Assembly (NCBI RefSeq): GCF_001548095.1
Contig: NZ_AP014815.1
Span: forward strand, 991,656-1,055,655
Reading direction: 5' to 3'
From: Geminocystis sp. NIES-3708
GTDB taxonomy: Bacteria; Cyanobacteriota; Cyanobacteriia; Cyanobacteriales; Cyanobacteriaceae
Length of the DNA stretch: 64,000 nucleotides
Below are positions 34,560 to 43,410 of this stretch, one piece after another (position 1 is the stretch's first letter; each line of letters opens with the position of its first letter). The translations under genes were made by a program, and so were the position numbers. Below the pieces are notes generated by a model. The model did not search any database. It was not told the DNA's origin and saw nothing but the letters and a program-made list of their open reading frames with translations.

Positions 34560-36770
34560 ATGACTGATTTAATCGCACTTTTTTCTGCCGCAGCCTTCGG
34601 AGGGTTGTTAGCTTCAATTTTAAAACAACCTGTTATCTTAGGATATTTATTAGCTGGAATTATTGTTGGTCCTTTTGAATTAGGATTAATTCATGATTAT
34701 GAAATTGTAGAAACCATCGCCGAATTAGGTGTAACTTTCTTACTCTTTGCTATCGGTGTAGAATTTTCTTTTGCAGAGTTAAATAAGGTTAGAAATATTA
34801 GCTTAGGAGGTGGAGGTTTACAACTTGCCTTAACCATCGGCATCACTGCTTTTATTTCTTTTACAGTGGGATGGGTAGCATCTATTCCTGAAGGTATTTT
34901 TTTAGGGGAACTTTTATCTCTTTCTTCTACTGCTGTGGTGATTAAAGCTTTGATGGAATCCAATGAAACTGGGACTTCTCATGGTCAAGTTATGCTTGGT
35001 ATCCTCATAGTTCAAGATTTAGCATTAGGTTTAATGTTAGCAGTATTACCTGCTTTAAATCAACCTATTGATGAAATTGGTATTGCTATTGGTGTTGCTT
35101 TACTCAAATTGGCTTTATTTGCTTTAGGTGCGATCGCCGTAGGTAAGTGGTTAATTCCACCATATTTAAAATTATTGGCAAAAACAGAAAGTAAGGAAAT
35201 ATTTTTATTAGGGGTGGTGGCTTTATGTTTATGTATTGCTTTATTAACAGGAGAAATCGGCTTATCAACTGAAATGGGTGCATTCGTAGCAGGTTTAATG
35301 ATTTCTGAAGTGGAATATTCAGATCAAACCCTTGATTATGTTGAGCCTTTACGAGATATTTGTGCGGCGGCATTTTTCGTGTCCATCGGTATTTTAATTG
35401 ATCCTGTATTCCTTTGGAATAATTTAGCTTTAATTTTAGGATTAGTATCCTTAGTATTTGTTGGTAAATCATTAATTATTACTCCTTTAGTTATACTATT
35501 TCGTTATCCTCTTAAAACTGCCTTGATAGCAGGATTCGGATTAGCCCAAATTGGAGAATTTTCTTTTGTTTTAGCCGATAAAGGTAGGGATTTTTCTTTG
35601 ATTTCTAATGATATTTATATGTTAGTCTTAGGAACTACGGCGATGACTTTAGTTGTAACTCCTTTTGTACTCAAATTTTTACCCATTATCTTATCTGAGG
35701 CAGAATCTTCTCCTACTTTTGAAAATTGGTTTGCAACATTAGAAAAACCCATAGAAATTTCTGAAGAATCAACCTTTAAGAATCATGTTATTGTTTGTGG
35801 TTATGGAAGAGTTGGCAAAAATGTCGTTAAACTTTTATTAAATCAAGGACATAAAGTGTTAGTCATTGATCAATCTGAAGAAAAAATCAAAAAACTTAGG
35901 GACAAAAAAATACCTTATCTTTACGGTAGTGCCTCAAGTTTAGTGGTTTTGGAAAAAGCAGAAGTTTGTAGTGCCAAAGCTATGGCGATCGCCTTACCCG
36001 ATTCCATGAGTTCAAGATTATGTGTCAAAAGAGCGTTACAAATTAATCCTGAATTAGATATGGTAGTACGGGCTAACGATGCAGAAGATATTGAAATGCT
36101 GTATCAACTAGGTGCAAAAGAGGTTATACAACCAGAGTTTGAAGCTAGTTTGGAACTTTCAGGACATTTACTAAGAGTATTAGGAGTATCAAAACTTATA
36201 ATTCAACAAAAAATCCAAGAAATCAGGCAATCTCAATATCTTCAACTACAACCTGAACGCTCTGATGAAGAAATTTTAAGAGAACTAGAAGAAGCTGTCA
36301 GTACCATGAATAATAAATGGTACACTTTACCTGCAGAATCATCTTTAATTGGTATGACTCTGGAAAAAGCCCATGTGCGTCGCTTAACTGGAGTAAGTAT
36401 CATTGAAATTAAACGCTCAAACGGCGAAAAATTAGACTACCCTCCTGCACAAACAGTTTTTGAAAAAGATGATAAATTATTGCTAGTAGGTGCACCAGAA
36501 GATTTTGAGGCTTTTGATTATTTAGCGAAAGAAAAAGTCATGTTACCGAAGGAAGGAGAATCCTGTCTTTGGGTATCAATACCTAAAAATAGTGATCTTG
36601 CCAGTCAAAAACTAGAGGAAATCAAACAACAAAAACAGTCTGGAGTTATTATTCAAGGCATTAGACGTAAAAATCAATATATTCGTTTTCCTGATGCGGA
36701 GAAGGATATTAAAGCTGGTGATAATATCTTATTATTCGGTAAATTAGATAAGCTAACTCAAATTAGTTAA
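34560..36770 (+). CDS. Cation:proton antiporter (Kef type) with TrkA_N and TrkA_C domains
   Basis: A 736-residue CPA2-family transporter. Residues 1-~385 are a twelve-helix exchanger with LKQPVILGYLLAGIIVGP, LFAIGVEFSF and SSTAVVIKALM, plus SVGILIDP-type and AQIGEFSFVLADKG motifs. Residues ~410-530 are a TrkA_N (RCK) domain with the nucleotide-binding GYGRVGKNVVKLLLNQGHKVLVID. Residues ~565-735 carry two TrkA_C-like domains. These proteins exchange K+ or Na+ for protons under NAD(H) control. A HIP1 octamer lies at 35130 and one at 35985. It is 113 bp after the hydrolase. Confidence 0.92.
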   Translation: MTDLIALFSAAAFGGLLASILKQPVILGYLLAGIIVGPFELGLIHDYEIVETIAELGVTFLLFAIGVEFSFAELNKVRNISLGGGGLQLALTIGITAFISFTVGWVASIPEGIFLGELLSLSSTAVVIKALMESNETGTSHGQVMLGILIVQDLALGLMLAVLPALNQPIDEIGIAIGVALLKLALFALGAIAVGKWLIPPYLKLLAKTESKEIFLLGVVALCLCIALLTGEIGLSTEMGAFVAGLMISEVEYSDQTLDYVEPLRDICAAAFFVSIGILIDPVFLWNNLALILGLVSLVFVGKSLIITPLVILFRYPLKTALIAGFGLAQIGEFSFVLADKGRDFSLISNDIYMLVLGTTAMTLVVTPFVLKFLPIILSEAESSPTFENWFATLEKPIEISEESTFKNHVIVCGYGRVGKNVVKLLLNQGHKVLVIDQSEEKIKKLRDKKIPYLYGSASSLVVLEKAEVCSAKAMAIALPDSMSSRLCVKRALQINPELDMVVRANDAEDIEMLYQLGAKEVIQPEFEASLELSGHLLRVLGVSKLIIQQKIQEIRQSQYLQLQPERSDEEILRELEEAVSTMNNKWYTLPAESSLIGMTLEKAHVRRLTGVSIIEIKRSNGEKLDYPPAQTVFEKDDKLLLVGAPEDFEAFDYLAKEKVMLPKEGESCLWVSIPKNSDLASQKLEEIKQQKQSGVIIQGIRRKNQYIRFPDAEKDIKAGDNILLFGKLDKLTQIS

Positions 36771-36837
36771 TTAATATAAAATAACAAGATTCTATACCGT
36801 CTCAGAAGACTTTATGGGCTTAGGTGGCGGTAGATAA

Positions 36838-36912
36838 TTAGCAATGGATAAGAGTTTTTTTAATTTTTTACTAATTTTAAAAGATACAAGTTAAATGTGT
36901 TTTAGCGTATAA
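36838..36912. repeat. Second MITE-like element, copy 2 (right part)
   Basis: AGCAATGGATAAGAGTTT followed by TAATTTTTTACTAATTTTAAAAGAT and CAAGTTAAATGTGTTTTAGC match copy 1 at 18607-18675 with few differences. The left terminal repeat is not clear here. It lies in the 161-bp spacer before the small secreted-protein gene. Confidence 0.55.
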
Positions 36913-36931
36913 TTTTTTCAAAATATTAAAA

Positions 36932-37264
36932 ATGTTAAATATGTTTAAAAATCCCGTAATAATAATCATAATAATAATAAGCGTATTCTTTCCTATAAAA
37001 AGTTATAGTCAACAGACACAATCTTTAGGAATACAAGCTAACCGTTGTCGTTATTATTATATTCGTTCCCGTTCTGGAGATCATACTGCGAGAAACTTAT
37101 TAATCTATAGAGAAGGTGACATCATTGATATAACTGGATTAAATAATTGTATTAATGTCATTGACAATTATCTTCAGCAAACTAATGTCACCCCAGAAGA
37201 AAAACAAGTATATGAAAACGTGAAAAATCATTTATCCTCTTGGCGTAATCAAATTAAAAATTAA
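36932..37264 (+). CDS. Small secreted protein of unknown function
   Basis: A 110-residue protein. The N-terminal 26 residues form a clear signal peptide: MLNMFKNP, ten consecutive isoleucines and valines, then KSYSQQ with cleavage likely after SYS. The mature region has RCRYYYIRSRSGDHTARNL, GLNNCINVIDNYL and EEKQVYENVKNHLSSW. The two cysteines, near residue 38 and 71, may form a disulfide. No family is recognised. It may be a periplasmic protein of the YXXR type common in cyanobacteria. It follows copy 2 of the second MITE. Confidence 0.65.
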   Translation: MLNMFKNPVIIIIIIISVFFPIKSYSQQTQSLGIQANRCRYYYIRSRSGDHTARNLLIYREGDIIDITGLNNCINVIDNYLQQTNVTPEEKQVYENVKNHLSSWRNQIKN

Positions 37265-37299
37265 GCCTTTCTTTATTACTTATTACTTATTAATATTAA

Positions 37300-38679
37300 C
37301 TATCTTCCGATGCCTATATAATGAAAACCTGCTTCTTCGATGGCTTTACAATCAAGAAAATTACGCCCGTCAATGATAAGAGGATTTTTAACTAATTTTC
37401 TCATTTTGGATAAGTCAAGTTTTAAAAATTCTTGCCAGTCAGTGACTAACACCAAAGCGTCACAACCATCGGCTAACATCTCAGCATTACTTTCGATAAT
37501 GACACCAGAAAGTCCATGACTTAAGCCTGTTTGGGATACGATAGGATCATAAGCTTTAACTTTAGCACCAAGACGATTTAATTCTTGGATGATATTCAAC
37601 GCTGGTGCATCACGCATATCATCAGTATCAGGTTTAAAGGTTAACCCCAATAATCCCACTACTTTTCCTTTCAAGATTTTTAATTCATGTTGGAGTTTTT
37701 CGATAATAATTACTCTTTGACGCTCATTTACCTTCACTGCGGCATTCATTAATTCGGTTTCGTAGCCATAATCATGGGCAGTATGTATTAATGCTGACAC
37801 ATCTTTAGGAAAACATGATCCCCCCCAACCAATACCAGCTTGTAAAAATTTACTACCAATACGGGAGTCTAAACCAATACCTTGAGCTACCTGTGTCACG
37901 TCTGCTCCTACTCGATCGCAAATATTTGCCACTTCATTGATAAAACTGATTTTTGTGGCTAAGAAGGCATTTGCCGCATATTTAATCATTTCCGCCGAGC
38001 TTAAATCAGTTACAACTAAAGGTACTGGTGGTAAAGTATGATCATAGGAAAAACTACGATTAACTAAAGGCTCATATAATTCCTTCATCATAGCGATAGC
38101 TTTTTCACTACCACTACCTAAAACAATACGATCAGGATTAAAAGTGTCATAAACGGCACTACCTTCTCGCAAAAATTCGGGATTACTAACCACATCAAAT
38201 ATAGGAGTTGATTCTTCCGTCATCACAAAACCGTCTCCTAAAGTTTGGCTTTGTTTTTCTTTGAAACCATCTAAGACGATCATGCGTACCCAATCTCCTG
38301 AGCCAATGGGGACAGTTGATTTATTGACGATTACTTTATAACCACCGTTAAGATTATTACCAATCCCCCGTGCAACAGCTTCTACATAACGGGTATCACT
38401 TTCTCCTGTGGGTAAAGGTGGAGTGCCAACAGCGATAAATAAAATCTCACCATGATTCACTCCTGCACCCAAATCTGTAGTAAAATTTAACTTCCCACTA
38501 TTCATACAAGAGTGCATCAATTCTGACAATCCTGGCTCATATATAGGGGATTGTCCTCGTTTCATTAGTTTTACTTTTTCTTCATTATTATCGACACATA
38601 TTACATCATGACCAATATGAGCTAAACATACTCCTGTAACTAATCCGACATATCCAGTGCCAATGACACAAACACGCAT
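37300..38679 (-). CDS. ugd: UDP-glucose 6-dehydrogenase
   Basis: A 459-residue enzyme that oxidises UDP-glucose to UDP-glucuronate with two NAD+. The N-terminal Rossmann motif is VCVIGTGYVGLVTG, the NAD-binding VGTPPLP follows, and the catalytic cysteine is in GWGGSCFPKDVSAL. The C-terminal domain has LGLTFKPDTDDMRDAP. I chose ATG 38679, because AGGAGA lies five bases upstream (38685-38690); a longer form would begin six codons earlier. It is followed upstream on the strand by uxs, so the pair makes UDP-xylose. Confidence 0.95.
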   Translation of the reverse strand: MRVCVIGTGYVGLVTGVCLAHIGHDVICVDNNEEKVKLMKRGQSPIYEPGLSELMHSCMNSGKLNFTTDLGAGVNHGEILFIAVGTPPLPTGESDTRYVEAVARGIGNNLNGGYKVIVNKSTVPIGSGDWVRMIVLDGFKEKQSQTLGDGFVMTEESTPIFDVVSNPEFLREGSAVYDTFNPDRIVLGSGSEKAIAMMKELYEPLVNRSFSYDHTLPPVPLVVTDLSSAEMIKYAANAFLATKISFINEVANICDRVGADVTQVAQGIGLDSRIGSKFLQAGIGWGGSCFPKDVSALIHTAHDYGYETELMNAAVKVNERQRVIIIEKLQHELKILKGKVVGLLGLTFKPDTDDMRDAPALNIIQELNRLGAKVKAYDPIVSQTGLSHGLSGVIIESNAEMLADGCDALVLVTDWQEFLKLDLSKMRKLVKNPLIIDGRNFLDCKAIEEAGFHYIGIGR

Positions 38680-38732
38680 AACTTTCTCCTTAATCAATAA
38701 TTTTGTTAATAATCTAAATTAGTTAATTCTCT

Positions 38733-38751
38733 GGGTGAATGACATTCACCC
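38733..38751. other. Perfect hairpin between uxs and ugd
   Basis: GGGTGAATG and CATTCACCC are perfect inverted repeats around a single A, so a nine-pair stem (or seven pairs with a five-base loop) can form. It is 12 bp below the uxs stop and lacks a T run, so it is likely an mRNA processing or stabilising hairpin of the two-gene transcript rather than a terminator. Confidence 0.5.
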
Positions 38752-38762
38752 CTAAAAATTGT

Positions 38763-39695
38763 CTAATTATTTTCAATACGACGACGAAAATCATCGATGG
38801 TGATTTTTAAACCCTCCACTAGAGGAATAGTAGGTTGCCAGTCTAAATAATGTTTTGCTTTGGTAATATCAGGCTGACGTTGTTTAGGATCGTCTTCTGG
38901 TAAAGGTTTGTAAACCAATTCAATGTCAGGATTTACCATTTCTTGGATAGTTTGTGCCAATTGTAAAATAGTATATTCCCCCGGATTTCCTAGGTTTATA
39001 GGACCAACATAATCATTATTCATTAAACGCATCAATCCTTCAACTAAGTCGGAAACATAGCAAAAACTACGGGTTTGTGAACCATCACCATATACTGTTA
39101 AGGGAATACCTCGAATAGCCTGAGCAATAAAATTACTAACAACACGTCCGTCTTTTTCTAGCATTCTAGCGCCATAAGTATTAAAAATTCTTGCTACTCG
39201 AATCTCTACTTTATGCTCACGATAATAGTCAAAAGTAAGAGTTTCTGCGACTCTTTTACCTTCATCATAACAACTACGAATCCCTATACAATTTACATTT
39301 CCTCTATATTCTTCAGGTTGAGGATGTACATCAGGATCTCCATAAACTTCAGATGTGGAGGCTAATAAAAATCTAGCTTTAACTCGTTTAGCTAACCCTA
39401 ACATATTTAAAGTTCCCATTACGTTAACTTTTGTTGTTTTGACGGGATTAAATTGGTAATGAATGGGAGAAGCTGGACAAGCTAAATGATAAATTTGATC
39501 TACTTCTAACCTAATGGGTTCTGTAATATCATGACGAATTAGTTCAAAACGTGGGTTATTAAACCATTGCTCGATATTGCTTTTATTGCCTGTATAAAAG
39601 TTATCTAAACATAATACTTCATGACCTTGATTCATAAGACGATCAACAAGATGAGATCCTACAAATCCCGCACCACCTGTAACTAAAATTCTCAT
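38763..39695 (-). CDS. uxs: UDP-glucuronate decarboxylase (UDP-xylose synthase)
   Basis: A 310-residue extended SDR enzyme. It converts UDP-glucuronate to UDP-xylose. Motifs are [14 protein letters not shown] for NAD binding, [16 protein letters not shown] with the active-site residues, [12 protein letters not shown] with the catalytic Tyr/Lys pair, and [10 protein letters not shown]. The [13 protein letters not shown] segment is typical of the family. The plant/bacterial UXS features RVARIFN and GNPGEYTI are present. It lies 83 bp upstream of ugd on the same strand; the products act in sequence for exopolysaccharide or glycan sugars. Confidence 0.93.
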   Translation of the reverse strand: MRILVTGGAGFVGSHLVDRLMNQGHEVLCLDNFYTGNKSNIEQWFNNPRFELIRHDITEPIRLEVDQIYHLACPASPIHYQFNPVKTTKVNVMGTLNMLGLAKRVKARFLLASTSEVYGDPDVHPQPEEYRGNVNCIGIRSCYDEGKRVAETLTFDYYREHKVEIRVARIFNTYGARMLEKDGRVVSNFIAQAIRGIPLTVYGDGSQTRSFCYVSDLVEGLMRLMNNDYVGPINLGNPGEYTILQLAQTIQEMVNPDIELVYKPLPEDDPKQRQPDITKAKHYLDWQPTIPLVEGLKITIDDFRRRIENN

Positions 39696-39795
39696 ATAAC
39701 CTAATCCAAGAATCTAAAATTAATCTATAAATTACCTTGTATAGGTTACTTTAGGCAAATTTTTTTGTGATTTTATCAAAAATTATTTTTGGTGG

Positions 39796-40086
39796 TTAAA
39801 CGGAAGGAGAAATTAAAACAAAAGGTTGGACAATGATTGTATTGAATTGATAATCAGGTTTACTATTCCATAAACTTAATTGTTGAGTAGTCGGTTTTTG
39901 AATCAACTGCTCACTAATCCAATTTTCGACTAAATTTGTTTTATCTTCGGCGATGGCATAACCCACTTCAATTAAATCTAAATTTTGATCAACTACAATT
40001 AAAGCATCTCTTTGAGCATGAGGAATTAAATCTTTCCAATCCATTTGTGCTATTTGTTGTTGTAATTGTGTTTTTAAATTTGACAT
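39796..40086 (-). CDS. DUF2288 domain-containing protein
   Basis: A 96-residue soluble protein. The DUF2288 motif is clear: QQQIAQMDWKDLIPHAQRDALIVVD, LDLIEVGYAIAEDKTNLVENWI and a short KPTTQQLSLW tail. ATG 40086 is used; a TTG two codons upstream extends the frame and is less likely. The role of the family is unknown. It lies between uxs and petJ on the minus strand, separated from each by over 100 bp. Confidence 0.85.
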   Translation of the reverse strand: MSNLKTQLQQQIAQMDWKDLIPHAQRDALIVVDQNLDLIEVGYAIAEDKTNLVENWISEQLIQKPTTQQLSLWNSKPDYQFNTIIVQPFVLISPSV

Positions 40087-40162
40087 GAACAAACTTTGAT
40101 TTTATTTGACCTTAAAATATTGTATCGAATATATCCCAAAGGTCATCAACTATTTTTTCTGA

Positions 40163-40217
40163 GTTGTTAATTGTTAATTGTTAATCGTTGATTATTAATT
40201 GTTAATTATTAATTATT
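40163..40217. repeat. Heptamer STRR-type array between petJ and the DUF2288 gene
   Basis: At least seven degenerate units of TTGTTAA or TTATTAA in a row (GTTGTTAATTGTTAATTGT... ). These arrays are typical of cyanobacterial spacers. The last units overlap the petJ stop region. No coding function. Confidence 0.55.
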
Positions 40218-40545
40218 TCCAACCATTATCAGCTTGAGAAAGAACATAAGTTGCTACATCTTCAATTTGTTCTGCTGTTAAACGTCCACTAAAAGAAGGC
40301 ATTGCACCTTTACCTTTAGTTACTTGAGTTTTAATACTTTCTAAGCTATACATTTCGTATTTTTCTAAATCAGCTTTTTGTAGAGTTTTAGCTGCATTAA
40401 CGACATTTTTACCACCCATGTGACAAGAAGCACAATTAGCACTAAAAATGGCAGCCCCATTAGCCGCATCAGCTAATGCTGGTGAACTAAAACTGAAAGT
40501 TGCAACGGTGATTAATAACAATATTAAACTAATAATTTTTTTCAT
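40213..40545 (-). CDS. petJ: Cytochrome c6
   Basis: A 110-residue precursor of the lumenal electron carrier that moves electrons from cytochrome b6f to photosystem I (and to the terminal oxidase). Signal peptide: [20 protein letters not shown], cleaved after SPALA, before DAANGAAIF. The haem site is CASCH near residue 38, and the axial methionine is in [11 protein letters not shown]. The mature protein of ~85 residues is normal. ATG 40545 is preferred over the TTG eight codons upstream. A cluster of TGTCA half-sites lies just upstream (see the operator entry). Confidence 0.96.
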   Translation of the reverse strand: MKKIISLILLLITVATFSFSSPALADAANGAAIFSANCASCHMGGKNVVNAAKTLQKADLEKYEMYSLESIKTQVTKGKGAMPSFSGRLTAEQIEDVATYVLSQADNGWK

Positions 40546-40607
40546 TTTTAAGGTTTGAATAGTTTTCAATGATTCTCGTTTCTGATCTTCCTCAATTTGT
40601 TTTTTAT

Positions 40608-40627
40608 TGTCAAATGACAGCCTGTCA
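40608..40627. promoter_or_regulatory. TGTCA half-site cluster upstream of petJ (candidate operator)
   Basis: Three alternating half-sites: TGTCA (40608), TGACA (40615) and TGTCA (40623). TGTCA-AA-TGACA and TGACAG-C-CTGTCA are each perfect inverted repeats, and both share the middle half. The spacing fits GACN5GTC, the motif I recall for the copper-responsive BlaI-type repressor PetR that controls petJ. The sites overlap TTGACA-like -35 elements of petJ, 63-82 bp before its start codon. Binding is inferred. Confidence 0.55.
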
Positions 40628-40765
40628 AAGTTGGTTACATTTCTTAATATTTAAGTTAATAAATTACAAAAATAATAGACAAATAAAAATTGAAAAGTAA
40701 AATCTGTTAATTATAAAAAATTTGAGCTACATTTAATAAATAAGTAAGTTGACAGGAAAAAAATT

Positions 40766-41014
40766 ATGTGTATTTGTGTTAACTGTTTATATGTAGATCG
40801 TTGTCATGCTTATTTTGCGGTAGAAGAGCAACATCAACAACCCCATCTAAACGAAAATCCTGATTTTGAGCCACTACAACCTTCTATTAATGTCAATATC
40901 CGTACTAAAGATAATTATATTGAGACTGAGTGGGATGTGGTTGGCTGTGAAAGTTTTATAGAAGAAATAGGTAAATGGGCAAAATTACGCCCCGGAGAAG
41001 CTATTCCGACTTAA
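40766..41014 (+). CDS. ycf34: Ycf34 family protein
   Basis: An 82-residue protein of cyanobacteria and plastids. It has the family signature MCICVNCLYVDRC, then HAYFAVEEQH and DVVGCESFIEEIGKWAKL. The four cysteines in the first 13 residues (C2, C4, C7 and C13) probably bind an Fe-S cluster, as reported for Ycf34 in Synechocystis. It may act in photosynthetic electron transfer. It is divergent from petJ, with about 200 bp of shared promoter region. Confidence 0.92.
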   Translation: MCICVNCLYVDRCHAYFAVEEQHQQPHLNENPDFEPLQPSINVNIRTKDNYIETEWDVVGCESFIEEIGKWAKLRPGEAIPT

Positions 41015-41048
41015 AGTTGTGGGAAAGAAGAAAAATATGGATAATCCC

Positions 41049-41567
41049 TCAAAAGAAAAAATCAGCCACAGCAGGAGATTGTAAACCAATAGCATTAAGA
41101 AGAAACTCTTGTTGGGTGAGCATTTTTCTGAGAGAATCATCATCAGGATGATCCCAACCTAAAAGATGTAAAAAACCATGACTAGCTAACCATGCTAATT
41201 CCGTTTTGAGAGAATGCTGTTGTAATTGAGCTTGTTTTTGGGCAGTTTCCACCGACATAATAATATCCCCAAGGGTAACAGAATCCATCAAATCATGATC
41301 GGGAAAATCTGCTTCTAGGGCTGCAAAAGTTAATACATCAGTAGGTTGATTTTTATGGCGAAATTGAGTATTTAAACTTTGAATTTCTTTATCATCAGTT
41401 AGTAAAAGACTTATTTCATAAATTTTATCTTCATCGAAATCAATATCAACAAGATTTAACCATTTTTCAAACCATTTTTGCCACTGAGATTCACTTATTG
41501 GTGATTTTTGATCATTATCAGGAAAAAATAAATCTTCTACGTACAGTTCGAGTTCATATTTTGTCAT
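41049..41567 (-). CDS. ybeY: Endoribonuclease YbeY (rRNA maturation factor)
   Basis: A 172-residue zinc-dependent endoribonuclease that matures 16S rRNA and helps ribosome quality control. The zinc motif is HGFLHLLGWDHPDD. The strand TLGDIIMSVETAQKQA and the QFRHKNQPTDVLTFA motif are the typical YbeY features. The N-terminal LYVEDLFFPDND is cyanobacterial in character. Length is normal. It stands alone, convergent with ycf34. Confidence 0.94.
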   Translation of the reverse strand: MTKYELELYVEDLFFPDNDQKSPISESQWQKWFEKWLNLVDIDFDEDKIYEISLLLTDDKEIQSLNTQFRHKNQPTDVLTFAALEADFPDHDLMDSVTLGDIIMSVETAQKQAQLQQHSLKTELAWLASHGFLHLLGWDHPDDDSLRKMLTQQEFLLNAIGLQSPAVADFFF

Positions 41568-41605
41568 AATTTTATTTATCCCAGAATTTTATCATTGCTA
41601 ATTGT

Positions 41606-42865
41606 TTAAATTTCTCCGTCGCCAACAACAATTTGTTTAAGGGTAGTGAAGGTTTCAAGACTAATTAATCCTCGTCGATTTCCTTTTTGATTAGATACAC
41701 CTAAAAAAATGGAATTACTACCTTGTAAATAACGATAAAAACGAGGAGAAGTATTAATATAAATCAATGCACTATCTATTTCCATCGCAAAAATTCGCCC
41801 TTCTTGATAAGATTCTGTAACTAAACAATCAGCATGACCACTACTATATTCATTAATCCAAGCAATGGCATCATTTAAGTTATCCACAAAACGAAAAGCA
41901 ATGGTTTTATTAAGAAAAGGTTGATTCCATTGATTTGGTTTAATTAAAGTTAGATATTCAGGAAATTCTTTAACTAAAGATTCATCGGCGACAAGGTTAA
42001 ATTTTTGTTCTTTAAGATGGTTAAATAATCTGATAATAGAATTAGGTTTTTGTTGTTTATTGATTAAAACCTTTTCAATGGCATTAACTTGATCAGGTAT
42101 TGTGTTGTAACTATCAACAATTACATGGCGAACTAAATCTAAATCATGACATAATGACCAATATAAAGAACAATTACCCATAGCAGATTTTAACACTGGT
42201 GCGGTTGCTATATGAGTGACTTTATGAATTAAACTTGGTCGTCCATAGGGAATAATTAAGTTGAGATATTGATCTTGAGTGACTAGTTCTTCCATAGAAT
42301 ATCCTTCTTCTGGCGGCAAAAATTGTACACACGACGGTGGGAAATTAGCCTCTTCTAAGGCAACTTGTAAAACTTGAACAATAATAGAATTAGTATTACT
42401 AGCTTCACTACTACCTTTTAAAATTAAACTGTTGCCCGTTTTGATGGTTAATCCTGCGATAATTATTGCTAATTCTGGTAAGGCTTCGTAAATAAAAGCA
42501 ATAACTCCTAAAGGCATCAACTGCGAGTAATTCTGACAGTAAGTAACTTGATAAGGAGAATTGATAACTTTTTGAAAAGGATCTGGTAAATCTGCTAGAG
42601 TTTTAAGTATTTCTAAAGTCGATTTCAGTCTTTGAGGAGTCAACTTCAACCATTCTAAGATTAGATTGGGCACTGCCATTTCTTTGCTGATTTCTAAATC
42701 CAAAGTATTAGCCTGTAAAATATCATCAAAGCATTCTTCAAGTTTTTGCACCATTCGTAATACAGCTTGAGAGCGTTCAATTCCTTTGATACTACTCATT
42801 TGTAAAAATGCTTGATGGGCTTGATATAGGATTTGAGAAATAGATTGTATAGAATTTTGACTCAT
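41606..42865 (-). CDS. ProA-like (gamma-glutamyl phosphate reductase family) protein lacking the catalytic cysteine
   Basis: A 419-residue protein, normal ProA length, with PLGVIAFIYEALPE, LTIKTGNSLILKGSSEA, and NLIIPYGRPSLIHKV. ProA of E. coli has RPSTCNTVETLLV with the catalytic cysteine; the aligned segment here is IPDQVNAIEKVLI, so the cysteine is valine. The IPRGG motif is IPYGR, and the C-terminal GLGAEVA-like motif is IFLGVSN. These losses mean it is unlikely to make glutamate semialdehyde and may be a paralogue with a different role. It lies 10 bp after the zinc-ribbon gene on the same strand. The E. coli sequence was compared from memory. Confidence 0.78.
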   Translation of the reverse strand: MSQNSIQSISQILYQAHQAFLQMSSIKGIERSQAVLRMVQKLEECFDDILQANTLDLEISKEMAVPNLILEWLKLTPQRLKSTLEILKTLADLPDPFQKVINSPYQVTYCQNYSQLMPLGVIAFIYEALPELAIIIAGLTIKTGNSLILKGSSEASNTNSIIVQVLQVALEEANFPPSCVQFLPPEEGYSMEELVTQDQYLNLIIPYGRPSLIHKVTHIATAPVLKSAMGNCSLYWSLCHDLDLVRHVIVDSYNTIPDQVNAIEKVLINKQQKPNSIIRLFNHLKEQKFNLVADESLVKEFPEYLTLIKPNQWNQPFLNKTIAFRFVDNLNDAIAWINEYSSGHADCLVTESYQEGRIFAMEIDSALIYINTSPRFYRYLQGSNSIFLGVSNQKGNRRGLISLETFTTLKQIVVGDGEI

Positions 42866-42875
42866 ATTGTTGATG

Positions 42876-43280
42876 TTAACGACGAAAGGCGAACCAAATA
42901 GACAAAGATAGTAATATCAAGATTAAACTTATAATGGTAACAAAAATTAAGTTTATTCCTATATTTAAAGTCATTAATATGGGAGTGGATATCAAAATAA
43001 AAAAACTTAAACAAATAACACCCCATAAAAAATAGTTTTCTTGCCACGGCTTTTTTGTCGAAATCCAGCGTTTTCCATTCCAACGCCATCTTTTTTTATA
43101 AGGATAAGTGGGGTTTAATTGCTCTATATATCCATCTTTTTCAGCTACTACAAAAATTTGTTGACAACGATCGCAACCCATAGCTTCGGTTAATATAATA
43201 GGTAACAATATTCCTTTGCGACGACAAGGGCAAGGATATTGACAGTTTAAATCAATGGGATGGTTTTTTCCTAAGGGCAC
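42876..43280 (-). CDS. Zinc-ribbon, two-helix membrane protein of unknown function
   Basis: A 134-residue protein. The N-terminus has four zinc-ribbon-like cysteines, CPC (C17 and C19) and CDRC (C36 and C39), in LNCQYPCPCRRKG and GCDRCQQIF. A basic segment (YKKRWRWNGKRW) precedes two transmembrane helices (residues ~81-131: FLWGVICLSFFILISTPIL and LIFVTIISLILILLSLSIW). Its stop is 10 bp before the ProA-like start, so the two are likely translated from one mRNA. It probably binds metal at the membrane surface. I know no assigned function. Confidence 0.68.
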   Translation of the reverse strand: MPLGKNHPIDLNCQYPCPCRRKGILLPIILTEAMGCDRCQQIFVVAEKDGYIEQLNPTYPYKKRWRWNGKRWISTKKPWQENYFLWGVICLSFFILISTPILMTLNIGINLIFVTIISLILILLSLSIWFAFRR

Positions 43281-43344
43281 AATAACAAGTAAAAGAAACT
43301 GAATATTAACTACATTATAAGCAGTTGAGAGTTAATCATAGTCG

Positions 43345-43374
43345 CAGTTGACAGTTGACAGTTGACAGTTGACA
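43345..43374. repeat. Four tandem copies of a heptamer
   Basis: CAGTTGA repeats exactly four times before the aroK leader, ending CA. It is an example of the heptameric STRR class and a likely site of copy-number change. Confidence 0.7.
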
Positions 43375-43410
43375 ATAATCAAATATCAAAGATTAATAAA
43401 TTCATTATAG

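Noticed and set aside
35104-35472. A 122-residue minus-strand frame inside the antiporter
   Set aside because: It is antisense to a strong coding gene and has no ribosome binding site or family match.
42862-43089. A 75-residue minus-strand frame overlapping the zinc-ribbon gene
   Set aside because: It is a different frame on the same strand as the cysteine-rich gene, which has better features and coupling.
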